From an uncultured Kangiella sp. (GTDB lineage Bacteria; Pseudomonadota; Gammaproteobacteria; Enterobacterales; Kangiellaceae), in assembly GCA_947498625.1 (NCBI GenBank), contig CANMKR010000001.1, positions 674,090 to 738,089 on the forward strand: a DNA stretch of 64,000 nt. The letters run 5' to 3'. Position 1 is the first letter of the stretch; every line of letters starts with the position of its first letter. Below are positions 1 through 8,338 of the stretch, piece after piece. Both the position numbers and the translations under genes were made by a program. Below the pieces are notes generated by a model. It did no database searches. It was not told the DNA's origin and saw only the letters and a program-made list of their open reading frames with translations.

Positions 1-840
1 ATCAGTCTTAAATCTATTCATAAATATGAATCAGGAACGGGCAAAGATCGTTCTACTAGAGAAAAAATATTGTGGGAAGACACTCAAAGAGTGGATATTT
101 TTTCTTCAGAATCTAGATTTGAGTTTAATGTACCTTCGAGTCTGAAAGAAACCGATGCTTCAAATTCAAGATCGCAATATCTATGGCGAATATCTATAGA
201 CTCCAAACAGAAAGGCCCGGATCTAAAGTTAGACTTTGAAGTGCCTGCATTTAAATTGTCCAAAGAAGAGCAGTTAGAAAAAGAAATGGAAGAAACGGAT
301 TTATTTACCGCAGACTCCTCTCCGTCTTTTGCCAGTCGAGTAAGCGAAAGGGGTGACTGGACCAAAATTGGCGTTATCCAGTCTTATTCTAATCAAGGCG
401 TAGAATACTTATTCCCAAGAATGAACACCTTGCTATGGTCAATAATGTCACTAATTGGCTGGGTATTTGTAGCAGTGGGTATCGGTGTTTATATGCACGG
501 AGCACCAGTATTATTCCTCATCATATTTGGACTGTTGGGTGGACTCTTTGGGGTTTTAGGGATGAGATCAGCTTTATTTAAAAGCCGAGTATATGTCGAT
601 GGTTCGAATCTATATTATCAAATCGGGCACATTACTTTTGGTGAAACAAAAAGCATTCCCAAAGAAAATATAAGAAAATTCGATACCATTTCGCTGACCA
701 GTTCAGGCAACACCAAGTATTACAATATATTGGTTCATACTAATGATGGAAGAAAACACACCATTGCCAAGAACTTAAAAGTTAAAGGTGATATCGAGGC
801 GTTTATCACCAAGCTAAAAGACGAACTGAATTATATGTAA
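1..840 (+). CDS. DUF3592-like membrane protein, 5' end outside window
   Basis: The frame is open from base 1 with no stop, so this is the C-terminal 279 residues of a longer protein; a TTG at 70 is in frame but need not be the start. The visible part begins with a Y-x-S-G-x-G-K-D-R-S-T-R-E stretch followed by a beta-rich segment ending in a phrase like LDFEVPAFKL, as I remember for DUF3592 proteins. Two hydrophobic segments follow in the middle of the frame (around bases 440-570), then a soluble tail of about 90 residues resembling a membrane-anchored PH-like fold. Function is unknown. It converges on the NHL-repeat gene. The family assignment is from memory and moderate; the reading frame itself is certain. 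Confidence 0.6.
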   Translation: MSLKSIHKYESGTGKDRSTREKILWEDTQRVDIFSSESRFEFNVPSSLKETDASNSRSQYLWRISIDSKQKGPDLKLDFEVPAFKLSKEEQLEKEMEETDLFTADSSPSFASRVSERGDWTKIGVIQSYSNQGVEYLFPRMNTLLWSIMSLIGWVFVAVGIGVYMHGAPVLFLIIFGLLGGLFGVLGMRSALFKSRVYVDGSNLYYQIGHITFGETKSIPKENIRKFDTISLTSSGNTKYYNILVHTNDGRKHTIAKNLKVKGDIEAFITKLKDELNYM

Positions 841-861
841 AAAAGACGCCCTTAGGGCGTC
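838..861 (-). terminator. Intrinsic terminator of the NHL-repeat gene
   Basis: A perfect 7-bp stem GACGCCC (845-851) and GGGCGTC (855-861) has a 3-nt loop. Read on the minus strand the stem is followed by six T residues, so it ends transcription from the NHL gene; on the plus strand no T-run follows, so the DUF3592 gene gains less from it. Confidence 0.75.
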
Positions 862-890
862 GAAAGGAGTTAAGTCTTTAGGTTGATGGT

Positions 891-2138
891 TTAATTATGG
901 TTTGCAAGTAGTCGTTCTCTAAAAATAAACACCAGCAAAAGCAGTGAAAACATTGTAATAGGACCGCCCCCACTCGAACCTGATGGCGCTGGAGCCGGGG
1001 GAGGAGGGGTTGACCCAGATACCACCAGTTCGTACGATTGTACAACTGTTGACAGGGAATCATTAAGAGAAGCTGTCACCGTATAGGTTTGTCCTGAATC
1101 ATTCGCCGAGGGCGTTCCAGAAATAGTATCGGTGCCGTCAAAAGCCAACCATGCAGGTAGGTCACTAAATTCTAAAGTTAAAGCATCGTTGTTAGGGTCT
1201 TCAAAAGTGTATTGGTAGCTATATGCACTATCTTGAGAGGCGCTTGTGATAGGAGTACTAGTAAAGTAAGGGGCAATTTGATCAACTTGAGGGTCTGCGA
1301 ATAACGCTCGTCTGACATGATTTTGTGTAGCGAAATAAATACTATTACCATCTTCTGCTACAGCTAATCCGATTGCGGGGTCCATGCTTGCAATATCTAG
1401 AGTACCATCCTGAAAACCATTATTGGAAGCATTCACTACAAATATGTGATTACCATCTAAGTCAACTTCAATAATCTGTCCTTGATTGATTACGGTTGCG
1501 AAAAGCTTGTTATTAAATTCATCAAATTGGATATAGCCAAAACCTTCTAGTCCAGTTGAAGAGAATAAACTAATATCTCCACTAGGGCTGACTTTATATA
1601 TATCTCCACTTCCATAACTAGTGACATATACATTGTTGTCACTATCAATACAAAGACTAGACACACTGGATAACTGATTGATGGAAGCAAAACTTTCTGA
1701 GGTGCCATCTGGTGTAACTTTAGTTACTGTAGTTGTCCCAGCGAAGTTACTAACATATAAGTTCCCTAAGTCATCCCAATCTAAAGCTATAGGTTCTCTT
1801 ATTCCGGAACTAAACGTTTCTATTTGCCCATTAACAACTGTGACGACTTCACCAATATTATACATGGCAACTAGCATATTACCTGCGTTATCAAATCTTA
1901 TACCTGCAGGTCCGTTGTTATTTGCTGTTAACACTATTGACACCTCTCCATTAGGAGTGATTCTATAAATAACCCCAGTGTTATAGTTAGAGCTATATAG
2001 ATTGTTATCTGGACCAATGGTTATTGCATCTCTAGCAGAAACTTCTGCAATCGTTTCTAAAAATGTTTCAGCACTAACTATATTGTTAATACTGAATAAA
2101 TTGATAAGCATAAATATAATGATCGATATTGATTTCAT
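891..2138 (-). CDS. Secreted NHL-repeat beta-propeller protein with GlyGly-CTERM-like tail
   Basis: The 415-residue product opens with a signal peptide (MKSISIII... cleaved near VSA-ET at residue 23). About residues 30-290 hold repeated blocks with G-x-x-x-x-D-x-x-G/N-N-x-Y/L-V, typical of NHL or SMP-30-like propellers. An Ig-like He_PIG/cadherin-type module (phrases SxTPxT, LPAWLAFD, ISGTPSANDSG) covers about 295-370. A Pro-rich linker leads to SGSSGGG, a hydrophobic run and the basic FRERLL end, the three-part layout of GlyGly-CTERM tails processed by rhombosortase; that reading is inferred. It lies downstream of, and in the same direction as, a membrane-bound regulator that may control it. 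The substrate or ligand is unknown. Confidence 0.7.
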   Translation of the reverse strand: MKSISIIIFMLINLFSINNIVSAETFLETIAEVSARDAITIGPDNNLYSSNYNTGVIYRITPNGEVSIVLTANNNGPAGIRFDNAGNMLVAMYNIGEVVTVVNGQIETFSSGIREPIALDWDDLGNLYVSNFAGTTTVTKVTPDGTSESFASINQLSSVSSLCIDSDNNVYVTSYGSGDIYKVSPSGDISLFSSTGLEGFGYIQFDEFNNKLFATVINQGQIIEVDLDGNHIFVVNASNNGFQDGTLDIASMDPAIGLAVAEDGNSIYFATQNHVRRALFADPQVDQIAPYFTSTPITSASQDSAYSYQYTFEDPNNDALTLEFSDLPAWLAFDGTDTISGTPSANDSGQTYTVTASLNDSLSTVVQSYELVVSGSTPPPPAPAPSGSSGGGPITMFSLLLLVFIFRERLLANHN

Positions 2139-2218
2139 TCTAAGACCCTTTGCTTTTAAGTTAGTTAAGAGTCGAAAATATATTTGATGAGGATTACAGT
2201 AACAATAGAAAGGAGTTA

Positions 2219-2252
2219 ATGAGACTCTGATATAATCTTATGAAATTCTGAT
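2219..2252. promoter_or_regulatory. Two 13-bp direct repeats upstream of the NHL gene
   Basis: ATGAGACTCTGAT (2219-2231) and ATGAAATTCTGAT (2240-2252) match at 11 of 13 positions and are 21 bp apart, two helical turns, which suits a dimer or paired winged-helix domains. They lie between the regulator gene and the NHL gene. A 10-bp piece of the second copy recurs inverted upstream of the regulator at 4435-4444. Role as an operator is inferred. Confidence 0.4.
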
Positions 2253-2309
2253 ACTTTATCTAATTGATATTTAAACAAAAATTCGAAGCGCTGGTAGGGT
2301 CGAAATGTT

Positions 2310-4400
2310 TTATCGTGTTTGCTTATAGATGATAATGTCGCTATTAGGATAAGAATAGTCGTCATGAGCTAACATTTTATTATGGTGATCGATTGAGAAT
2401 GAACGTGCAATTGGTTTATTCCAATCCGTAATGTGGGTGGTTTCTCCTGTTTTCAAATTTTTATATTTTATATATGAGCGGTCACCAGATGAGTCGAGAA
2501 AATAAACGCCAGTCTCATTTAAACGCCAAGCATTGCTAGTGCTAATTTTTACCTCAGGGATGACGAGCTCTTTTTTGCCAGTTGCTAATTCAGTTCTAAA
2601 GAGCCCGTCTTGATAAGAGCTTGTGAAATAAGCAAACTCTTTATTAGAATCTTGCTGATAATTTAAAATATCCTGAGATATTATTTCCGGCTTTTTAGTT
2701 GCTGAGTTCAGCGTCAGTTTATATAAATAGAATTTATCATCGGCAAGTCGATTGTAAAAAATATGCTGGTTATCGCTCGACCATGTAGGTCCAAATAAGG
2801 TTTCATCAAGAGCTGCGGAAAGTATCAATCCAGCGGATTGGGACTCAAAATTATAGATGTAAATGTTGCGAGCTCTCGCAAAAACTATTTTTTTGTCATC
2901 CTTTGACCAACGTAACTTCCCCATCCATCCATCTTCTTTAAACTGAGTCAACTGAACTATTTTGCCATCTTGCTTTTTTTGCCACAGTTGGTTGGATCCA
3001 GAGCGGTTGGAAACAAATGCTAATGTCTCGGAGTGATGAGCAAACTCGGGATAAGATTCTGTGTAACTAGAAGTTATGTCGGTATAGTTGGTACTAGTTT
3101 CGCCATTGATACTTTTGACTTTGATAGACAAAGGCGAGCTCGCAAACTGCTCAAATGAAAAAGTATTACTTTCCGCAGCTTTATTTAAATTCCCCAGCCG
3201 GTGCGTTGTTTGCAAAAACTGTGATATTTCACCAGTGTTAATATTAACCTTATGATATGTGTTTTGTTTACTTTTGAAGACGATAGTATTTTCTGAGTCC
3301 CCCCAAGATATTGATGGAATAATACTAGGGAAAATATAAAACTCAGTGGCTAACTTGGTCTTTATATCGTAAAGATAAAAAATCGTTTCTTGGTAATTTT
3401 TATACCTGAGAACTATCAGTTTGTTCTCATAAGGAGACGCTAATACCTGGTAATTCCAGCTCAATCCTTCATCATTAATGGGTAAAACAATACTGGATTC
3501 AGAGCTCTCTAATGACGTTAAAAGGATGCTAGCTTTACCGTTAACGACTTTATTATATGCTATATGTTGGTCATCAAACGTAAACTGTAGAGACTCTGGC
3601 GGGGATGTATCGCAAGTAGCAACATTTTTTGGATTAGATATACTTAAATTTTCGTGGTCAAAAGTAGCGATGAATATATCGCAGCTATCATTATTGGATT
3701 GTGCGTAGGTTATTTTCCGTCCATCATATGACCAAGAAGGGGAGTGGTAATTATGGTGACTGGATCGGATTAGCGGAAAGCTACGCTGTTGCGCTTTAGC
3801 AAATGTTTCTTTATTGGTTGAGTACGACGCAGGATCATTAAGTAGCTGCGCATATATTTCCGATTTCGAATGTTCATTTTCTTGAGAGATGAAGGCAAGT
3901 AAACTTCCAGTAGGGTGTAAGGCCGGATGAAATTCCCTACCAGGCATAGATGTAGCTGGTTCAAAAATATACTGCGCGAAACTATCGCCTTTTCTATCGC
4001 TTATCAAGGGGTACAACATGAGCGAAAAGGCTACAAGGAACAATACTATTAAGGCAAATAATCCCATATTAGCTTTCTTGTTGGTTACCGGCTGTACAAG
4101 GCTATAACCTCTTTTATTAATGGTTTTTACGTATTGGACATCGGAGCCTGATTCAAGAGCTTTTCTTAATTCAGCTATAACTCTATAAACTGCACTATTA
4201 GAAACAACTTGCTGCTGCCATACTGCTTGTTGAATTTGTTTGATGGTAACTGCAGAGTCATTATGTTGGGAAAGAAAAACTAATACATCCATAACTCTAC
4301 TTTCAAGTTGCCTGGATGTTTTCCCTTTAACAATAAGGTTTTCTTTTGGGCGAACCGTCCACTGTCCCACTTGAAACTGGTTATTGTTAGAAAAAAGCAT
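2310..4400 (-). CDS. CadC-type membrane transcription regulator with TolB-like propeller
   Basis: The 696-residue protein starts with an OmpR/PhoB-type winged helix (about residues 8-105, with the wing phrase VKTINKRGYSL). A single membrane span (about 112-133) follows, then a large periplasmic domain with repeated TolB/WD40-like blades (phrases such as PSWSYDGRKI, LRWSKDDKKI, PTWSSDNQHIFY). This is a one-component sensor that binds DNA while anchored in the inner membrane, as in CadC and ToxR. The ligand is not known. The ATG at 4398-4400 fits the domain start. It is the upstream neighbour of the secreted propeller protein, with a 171-bp gap containing direct repeats, so that gene is the likely target. 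Confidence 0.8.
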   Translation of the reverse strand: MLFSNNNQFQVGQWTVRPKENLIVKGKTSRQLESRVMDVLVFLSQHNDSAVTIKQIQQAVWQQQVVSNSAVYRVIAELRKALESGSDVQYVKTINKRGYSLVQPVTNKKANMGLFALIVLFLVAFSLMLYPLISDRKGDSFAQYIFEPATSMPGREFHPALHPTGSLLAFISQENEHSKSEIYAQLLNDPASYSTNKETFAKAQQRSFPLIRSSHHNYHSPSWSYDGRKITYAQSNNDSCDIFIATFDHENLSISNPKNVATCDTSPPESLQFTFDDQHIAYNKVVNGKASILLTSLESSESSIVLPINDEGLSWNYQVLASPYENKLIVLRYKNYQETIFYLYDIKTKLATEFYIFPSIIPSISWGDSENTIVFKSKQNTYHKVNINTGEISQFLQTTHRLGNLNKAAESNTFSFEQFASSPLSIKVKSINGETSTNYTDITSSYTESYPEFAHHSETLAFVSNRSGSNQLWQKKQDGKIVQLTQFKEDGWMGKLRWSKDDKKIVFARARNIYIYNFESQSAGLILSAALDETLFGPTWSSDNQHIFYNRLADDKFYLYKLTLNSATKKPEIISQDILNYQQDSNKEFAYFTSSYQDGLFRTELATGKKELVIPEVKISTSNAWRLNETGVYFLDSSGDRSYIKYKNLKTGETTHITDWNKPIARSFSIDHHNKMLAHDDYSYPNSDIIIYKQTR

Positions 4401-4488
4401 AGAAATATGGAAGCTAATTATAATGAAAAAACTATATCAGAATTGAACCGTTAAAGCTTCTCAATAAGTTATGGGGATTTGCAAAAGA

Positions 4489-4515
4489 AAAAGCCTGCAA
4501 TTAAGCAGGCTTTTA
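4489..4515 (-). terminator. Intrinsic terminator of the tRNA-Met/tRNA-Ser unit
   Basis: Stem GCCTGC (4493-4498), loop AATTAA and GCAGGC (4505-4510), with A-runs on the left and T-runs on the right. On the minus strand it is followed by TTTTTCTTTT, just after the tRNA-Ser 3' end. The symmetry would also stop plus-strand transcription. Confidence 0.75.
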
Positions 4516-4519
4516 AATA

Positions 4520-4610
4520 TGGCGGAGAGGGTGGGATTTGAACCCACGGTGGGCTATTAACCCACGCCGGTTTTCAAGACCGGTACATTCGGCCGCTCTG
4601 TCACCTCTCC
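4520..4610 (-). tRNA. tRNA-Ser (anticodon TGA)
   Basis: On the minus strand the 91-nt gene has acceptor stem GGAGAGG pairing with CCTCTCC, discriminator G and encoded CCA. The anticodon stem CCGGT/ACCGG encloses CTTGAAA, so the anticodon is TGA. The long variable arm (GCGTGGGTTAATAGCCCAC) is the class II mark of serine tRNAs. The T arm carries GGTTCAAATCC. Confidence 0.96.
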
Positions 4611-4675
4611 GAAGAAGCGAAATGATACCTTAACTAATCGTTATTTGGAATCACTTTCTTATTACTGAAAGAATA

Positions 4676-4752
4676 TGGTAGCTATGGGTGGACTTGAACC
4701 ACCGACCCCAGCATTATGAATGCTGTGCTCTAACCAGCTGAGCTACATAGCC
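4676..4752 (-). tRNA. tRNA-Met, elongator (anticodon CAT)
   Basis: On the minus strand this 77-nt gene has D-arm TAGCTCAGCTGGTTAGAGCA, anticodon stem CAGCA/TGCTG around TTCATAA (anticodon CAT), T-loop GGTTCAAGTCC and encoded CCA. Overall it matches elongator Met tRNA better than initiator or tRNA-Ile2. The acceptor is GGCTATG against CATAGCT, giving a G1-U72 wobble at the end pair where E. coli has G-C. It lies upstream of tRNA-Ser, probably in one transcript. Confidence 0.93.
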
Positions 4753-4837
4753 ATAAATTCAGTGGCGCGTATTTTGGTGATTTTAGAGCTTTTTGTCAAG
4801 CCCATTTAGCCTAAATAGCGCCAAAAAACAGTATTAT

Positions 4838-5929
4838 CTATACGTTGAATCTGAAGTGCATAACGTCGCCATCTTGCACTATGTAATCTTTGCCTTCAAG
4901 GCGCCATTTGCCTGCTTCTTTTGCGCCAGCTTCGCCATTACCAGCGATATAATCATCGTATGCTGTCACTTCGGCGCGGATAAAGCCTTTTTCAAAATCC
5001 GTATGAATGACGCCAGCTGCTTGCGGTGCGGTTGCACCTACTCTTACTTGCCAAGCGCGGACTTCTTTTTTACCGGCAGTGAAGTAGGTTTGCAGGCTTA
5101 GCAAATCATAGCCAGCTCGAATTACTCGGTTTAAACCAGGTTCTTCTTGTCCTATGTCGGCAAGGAAATCGATCTTATCTTCGTCATCCAATGCGGCGAT
5201 TTCAGATTCGATAGAGGCGCAAATAGGCACCACTTCCGCATTTTCACTAGCAGCAAATTCGCGGACTTTATCGAGTAGCGGGTTATCTTCAAAACCATCT
5301 TCACTGACATTAGCGATATACATAGTTGGTTTAGTGGTAATGAGCTGGAAACGAGACAAAACTTTCTTTTCGTCTTTATCCCAATCTAAACTGCGCAATG
5401 CATTACCTTCATCTAGGCAAGCTTTACACTTTTCTAAAACTTCTAAATCTGCTTTAGCATCTTTGTCGCCGCTTTTTGCGATTTTAGCTGTTTTAATTAA
5501 ACGCTTTTCAACAGACTCCAAATCTGCCAACGCTAATTCAGTATTGATGGTTTCAATGTCAGCAATCGGATCAACTTTTCCCGCTACATGCACTACATCA
5601 TCATTATCAAAACAACGAACAACGTGAGCAATGGCATGAGTTTCGCGAATATTCGCAAGGAACTTATTACCTAGGCCTTCACCTTTTGAAGCGCCAGCTA
5701 CTAAGCCGGCAATATCGACAAATTCCATAGTTGCCGGTAAGACTTTTTCCGGATCGACAATCCCTGCTAGCGCATCTAAACGCGGATCGGGAATTGGCAC
5801 AACACCTGTATTGGGCTCAATGGTACAGAAAGGATAGTTGGCTGCATCAATGCCAGCGTCTGTGAGCGCATTGAATAGAGTGGACTTTCCAACATTAGGT
5901 AAACCTACGATTCCGCAATTTAATGGCAT
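4838..5929 (-). CDS. ychF: Redox-regulated ATPase YchF (OLA1 family)
   Basis: The 363-residue length equals the usual family size. The G domain begins at residue 2 with [18 protein letters not shown], followed by the switch and the [20 protein letters not shown] block. A coiled-coil insert lies around 130-200 and the C-terminal TGS domain ends in [16 protein letters not shown]. YchF is an Obg-related ATPase that binds ribosomes and tunes stress responses. It follows pth by 15 bp on the minus strand, the classic pth-ychF pair, and is followed by tRNA-Met. No unusual residues were seen. Confidence 0.97.
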   Translation of the reverse strand: MPLNCGIVGLPNVGKSTLFNALTDAGIDAANYPFCTIEPNTGVVPIPDPRLDALAGIVDPEKVLPATMEFVDIAGLVAGASKGEGLGNKFLANIRETHAIAHVVRCFDNDDVVHVAGKVDPIADIETINTELALADLESVEKRLIKTAKIAKSGDKDAKADLEVLEKCKACLDEGNALRSLDWDKDEKKVLSRFQLITTKPTMYIANVSEDGFEDNPLLDKVREFAASENAEVVPICASIESEIAALDDEDKIDFLADIGQEEPGLNRVIRAGYDLLSLQTYFTAGKKEVRAWQVRVGATAPQAAGVIHTDFEKGFIRAEVTAYDDYIAGNGEAGAKEAGKWRLEGKDYIVQDGDVMHFRFNV

Positions 5930-5944
5930 TGTTATCTTCTCTCG

Positions 5945-6541
5945 TTATTGGCTGAAAGGTGAGGTTAAGCTGTGCAGACGGTGCACCGCCGTATCCCATT
6001 CGCCTTTTAATAAGGTTTCTGTTTCTCGTACCGCTTCATCAACCGCGATATCGATAGCATTTTTTTCGTCTGCGTTTGGTTTATTTAGCACATAACCTGA
6101 AACTTTTGATTTATGTCCAGGATGGCCAATACCTACGCGCAAGCGGATAAATTCTTTATTGTTAGCAAGTTTGCTAATGGTATCTCTTAAACCATTATGA
6201 CCGCCATGACCGCCGCCTTTTTTCAACTTTAAAGTACCAGGGGCTATATCCAGCTCATCATGTGCGATTAAAATTTCTTCGGGCTGTATCTTGTAGAAAT
6301 TCGCAACTGCTTGAATGGCTTTACCACTCAAGTTCATGAAAGTTGTGGGGACTAATAGTTTAACTTCAAAACCACCGATGAATCCTTTGCCAAAAAAGCC
6401 ATGGAATTTAGATTCGGTTTTTAGTTGTATTTGATAAGAGCGAGCTAGCTCTTCGACATACCAGGCGCCAGCGTTGTGGCGTGTATCTTGATATTGTGAG
6501 CCTGGATTGGCCAGGCCCACAATTAACTTGATGCTAGACAT
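5945..6541 (-). CDS. pth: Peptidyl-tRNA hydrolase
   Basis: The 198-residue enzyme cleaves peptidyl-tRNA to recycle tRNA from stalled synthesis. The start was set at the ATG giving [17 protein letters not shown], because the family begins there; the frame stays open upstream but that part only shadows the acidic tail of rplY. Catalytic and substrate residues are visible: N in GLANPG, H in DTRHNAG, the block FMNLSGKA, and D in AHDELDI. The C-terminal part shows the conserved [11 protein letters not shown]. It sits 52 bp after rplY and 15 bp before ychF, so the three likely share a transcript. Confidence 0.96.
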   Translation of the reverse strand: MSSIKLIVGLANPGSQYQDTRHNAGAWYVEELARSYQIQLKTESKFHGFFGKGFIGGFEVKLLVPTTFMNLSGKAIQAVANFYKIQPEEILIAHDELDIAPGTLKLKKGGGHGGHNGLRDTISKLANNKEFIRLRVGIGHPGHKSKVSGYVLNKPNADEKNAIDIAVDEAVRETETLLKGEWDTAVHRLHSLTSPFSQ

Positions 6542-6593
6542 GCTTAGACTTTCTTTATGTCTAACTACAGCTTGGTTAGAAGCTAGCGAAGAA

Positions 6594-7253
6594 TTACTCT
6601 TCGCCGCCTTCTTCAGCTGCTGGTGCTTCGTCTGCTGCTGTTTCTTCAGTAGCTTCATCATCACTAGAAGCAGAAACAGTAGGAGGAACGATGTTAGCAA
6701 CAGATGCATCATTGTCTTGGTTTTGCTCGAAAGCAGCTAAACGTACGCCTTCAGGCATGGTTAGATCTGATAAGTGAACTACGCCACCCATTTCAACTGA
6801 ACCCATGTCAACTTCGATGTACTCAGGCAAGTTACGAGGCATACAGATGATTTCAACAGAAGTCACTTGGTGAGAAACTACGCCGCCTTCTTTAACGCCA
6901 GGAGCATTTTCTTCATTTATGAAGTGTAATGGAGCGTTAGCGTGCATTTCTTGACCACGTACAACGCGCTTCAAGTCCATGTGTAATACTTTTGGCTTGA
7001 ACGGGTGACGTTGAATGTCTTTTAATAAAACTTCTTCAGTTGTGCCTTCAACATCTAAAGTGATGATTGAAGAGTAGAAAGCTTCTTCTTCTAAAAGACG
7101 AACCACTTGGTTGTGGTTTAAAGTTAATGATTGCGCTTCTTCCTTGCCGCCGTAAACAACAGCTGGAATCATGTTCGCTTCACGACGTAGGCGGCGGCTC
7201 GCACCTTTCCCTATATCGCTACGCTTAGTAGCATTTAAGATAAAATCGCTCAT
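6594..7253 (-). CDS. rplY: 50S ribosomal protein L25, long (Ctc) form
   Basis: The 219-residue protein has the N-terminal L25 5S rRNA-binding domain (about 1-95, with [15 protein letters not shown] and PAVVYGG) and the beta-barrel C-terminal Ctc domain, ending in a very acidic Ala/Glu tail (about 195-219). It binds 5S rRNA on the large subunit. The start ATG at 7251-7253 is preceded by a strong AAGGAG site. It opens the rplY-pth-ychF unit and is separated from prs by an unrelated plus-strand gene. Confidence 0.96.
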   Translation of the reverse strand: MSDFILNATKRSDIGKGASRRLRREANMIPAVVYGGKEEAQSLTLNHNQVVRLLEEEAFYSSIITLDVEGTTEEVLLKDIQRHPFKPKVLHMDLKRVVRGQEMHANAPLHFINEENAPGVKEGGVVSHQVTSVEIICMPRNLPEYIEVDMGSVEMGGVVHLSDLTMPEGVRLAAFEQNQDNDASVANIVPPTVSASSDDEATEETAADEAPAAEEGGEE

Positions 7254-7341
7254 ATTTGTCTCCTTAAGAATAGACTATGAGTGTTAGTAAAACTGTTATC
7301 AGCTTGCGACCAGCCAATAACCCATAAAAATTTGGAGCGCG

Positions 7342-7347
7342 ATTATA
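7342..7347 (-). promoter_or_regulatory. Probable -10 of the rplY promoter
   Basis: On the minus strand TATAAT at 7347-7342 is followed by the GC-rich discriminator CGCGCTCC, a layout usual in ribosomal and stringently controlled promoters. The -35 region is weak (AGCTTA at 17 bp). The transcript would start about 80 bp before the rplY ATG. Confidence 0.5.
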
Positions 7348-7541
7348 CACCGATCTGGAGCTGATAAGCTAGTAATAAAGCGAGCAAATATAGGCTTTTG
7401 AGTGGAAATGAAGAAATTATTAGGAGAAACTCGCTAAAATAGAAATACGGTTGTAAGTTTTACTCTGATTAGTTAGCTTTGCAATATGCGTAAGGTACAT
7501 CCTTTAAACATAAGCAATTAACGAAGAATGGACAGGATTAC

Positions 7542-8297
7542 ATGAAAAAGTCACTAATTATCATAACGCTTTCGGTTATTGTCGTCATATTGTTTAAGTT
7601 GGCAATTCAAGAGCAAAGAGTAGAACTATATCAATCTGAAGAACCTCAAATTATAAAAGAAAATCAATATCTCGAAGTGGTTGAATTAAAAGCTCTAAAG
7701 CAAACTTCTAATGTATCAAAAGAAAGTGAAAAGTCGATTTCACAGGAACAGAAATACCAACTCCAAAATTTTTTGAGGGATAGAGGTTATAGCGAATGGG
7801 CAGATGTAGATGGAGAGTTCAAAGAAGTCCCTTTCGATTATCATGCCTATGATGACCAATCTTTAAAAGATATTGCAGACTCTGGAGATAGAGTTGCTCA
7901 GATGGTATTTTCTGAGAGAGCAATATTGAAACAGGATTATGTAAACGCTGAGATTTATGCTTATAAGTCAATATTAAATGGTTATACAAAGCCAATTAAA
8001 AATATCATTTCTGCTAATATGCATAAATTAGGAGAGAAAAAATCTCTTGGCGATCTTGAGAGTGCCAAATTACTTTATATTGAGGCTATGGCTTGGTTTG
8101 AAGTTGCATCTATAAGAAATGATCCTTTCCTTCTAAAGTCAAAATCGCTATATAAAAATTATTCTCAAGGCTTGAATGTAAATGATGCAGATAGAAATAG
8201 AATTAAAGAGTTAGGCAAGGAATTTTACAATAAGCTTGTATCAGAAAGGCTAGCCAATGGATTAGATGAATTTGATAATTCCTTTCCAGACGGGTAG
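7542..8297 (+). CDS. Unknown membrane-anchored protein between rplY and prs
   Basis: I do not recognise this 251-residue protein. It starts MKKSLIIITLSVIVVILFKL, one N-terminal membrane span or uncleaved signal, then a Lys/Glu-rich hydrophilic region. The middle (about 110-200) is helical, with alternating A/L/Y positions such as DIADSGDRVAQMVFSERAIL and AEIYAYKSILNGY, resembling Sel1 or TPR-like helices but without clear consensus. An AGGA site lies 8 bp upstream. It is AT-rich, on the opposite strand to all close neighbours, and splits the usual prs-rplY pair, which suggests a lineage-specific insertion. Confidence 0.55.
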   Translation: MKKSLIIITLSVIVVILFKLAIQEQRVELYQSEEPQIIKENQYLEVVELKALKQTSNVSKESEKSISQEQKYQLQNFLRDRGYSEWADVDGEFKEVPFDYHAYDDQSLKDIADSGDRVAQMVFSERAILKQDYVNAEIYAYKSILNGYTKPIKNIISANMHKLGEKKSLGDLESAKLLYIEAMAWFEVASIRNDPFLLKSKSLYKNYSQGLNVNDADRNRIKELGKEFYNKLVSERLANGLDEFDNSFPDG

Positions 8298-8323
8298 TTT
8301 CAGGGCTGTTGAAACCCTGAAAC
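8297..8323. other. 9-bp inverted repeat between convergent genes
   Basis: GTTTCAGGG (8297-8305) and CCCTGAAAC (8315-8323) form a strong hairpin that includes the last base of the stop codon of the unknown gene. It sits between two convergent genes, but the T-run is on the wrong side for both strands (A-run after it on the plus strand), so it is not a standard intrinsic terminator. It may block 3' exonucleases or serve factor-dependent ends. Confidence 0.4.
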
Positions 8324-8338
8324 TAAAAAATAGCGAGC

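Noticed and set aside
4676-4752. tRNA-Ile2 (CAU, lysidine) instead of tRNA-Met
   Set aside because: D-arm, GGGGTC variable region and overall match are those of elongator Met.
6542-6712. N-terminal extension of pth
   Set aside because: The extension is the shadow of the acidic tail of rplY; the family begins at [14 protein letters not shown].
8297-8323. Hairpin as an intrinsic terminator
   Set aside because: The T-run is on the wrong side for both converging genes; kept only as an inverted repeat.
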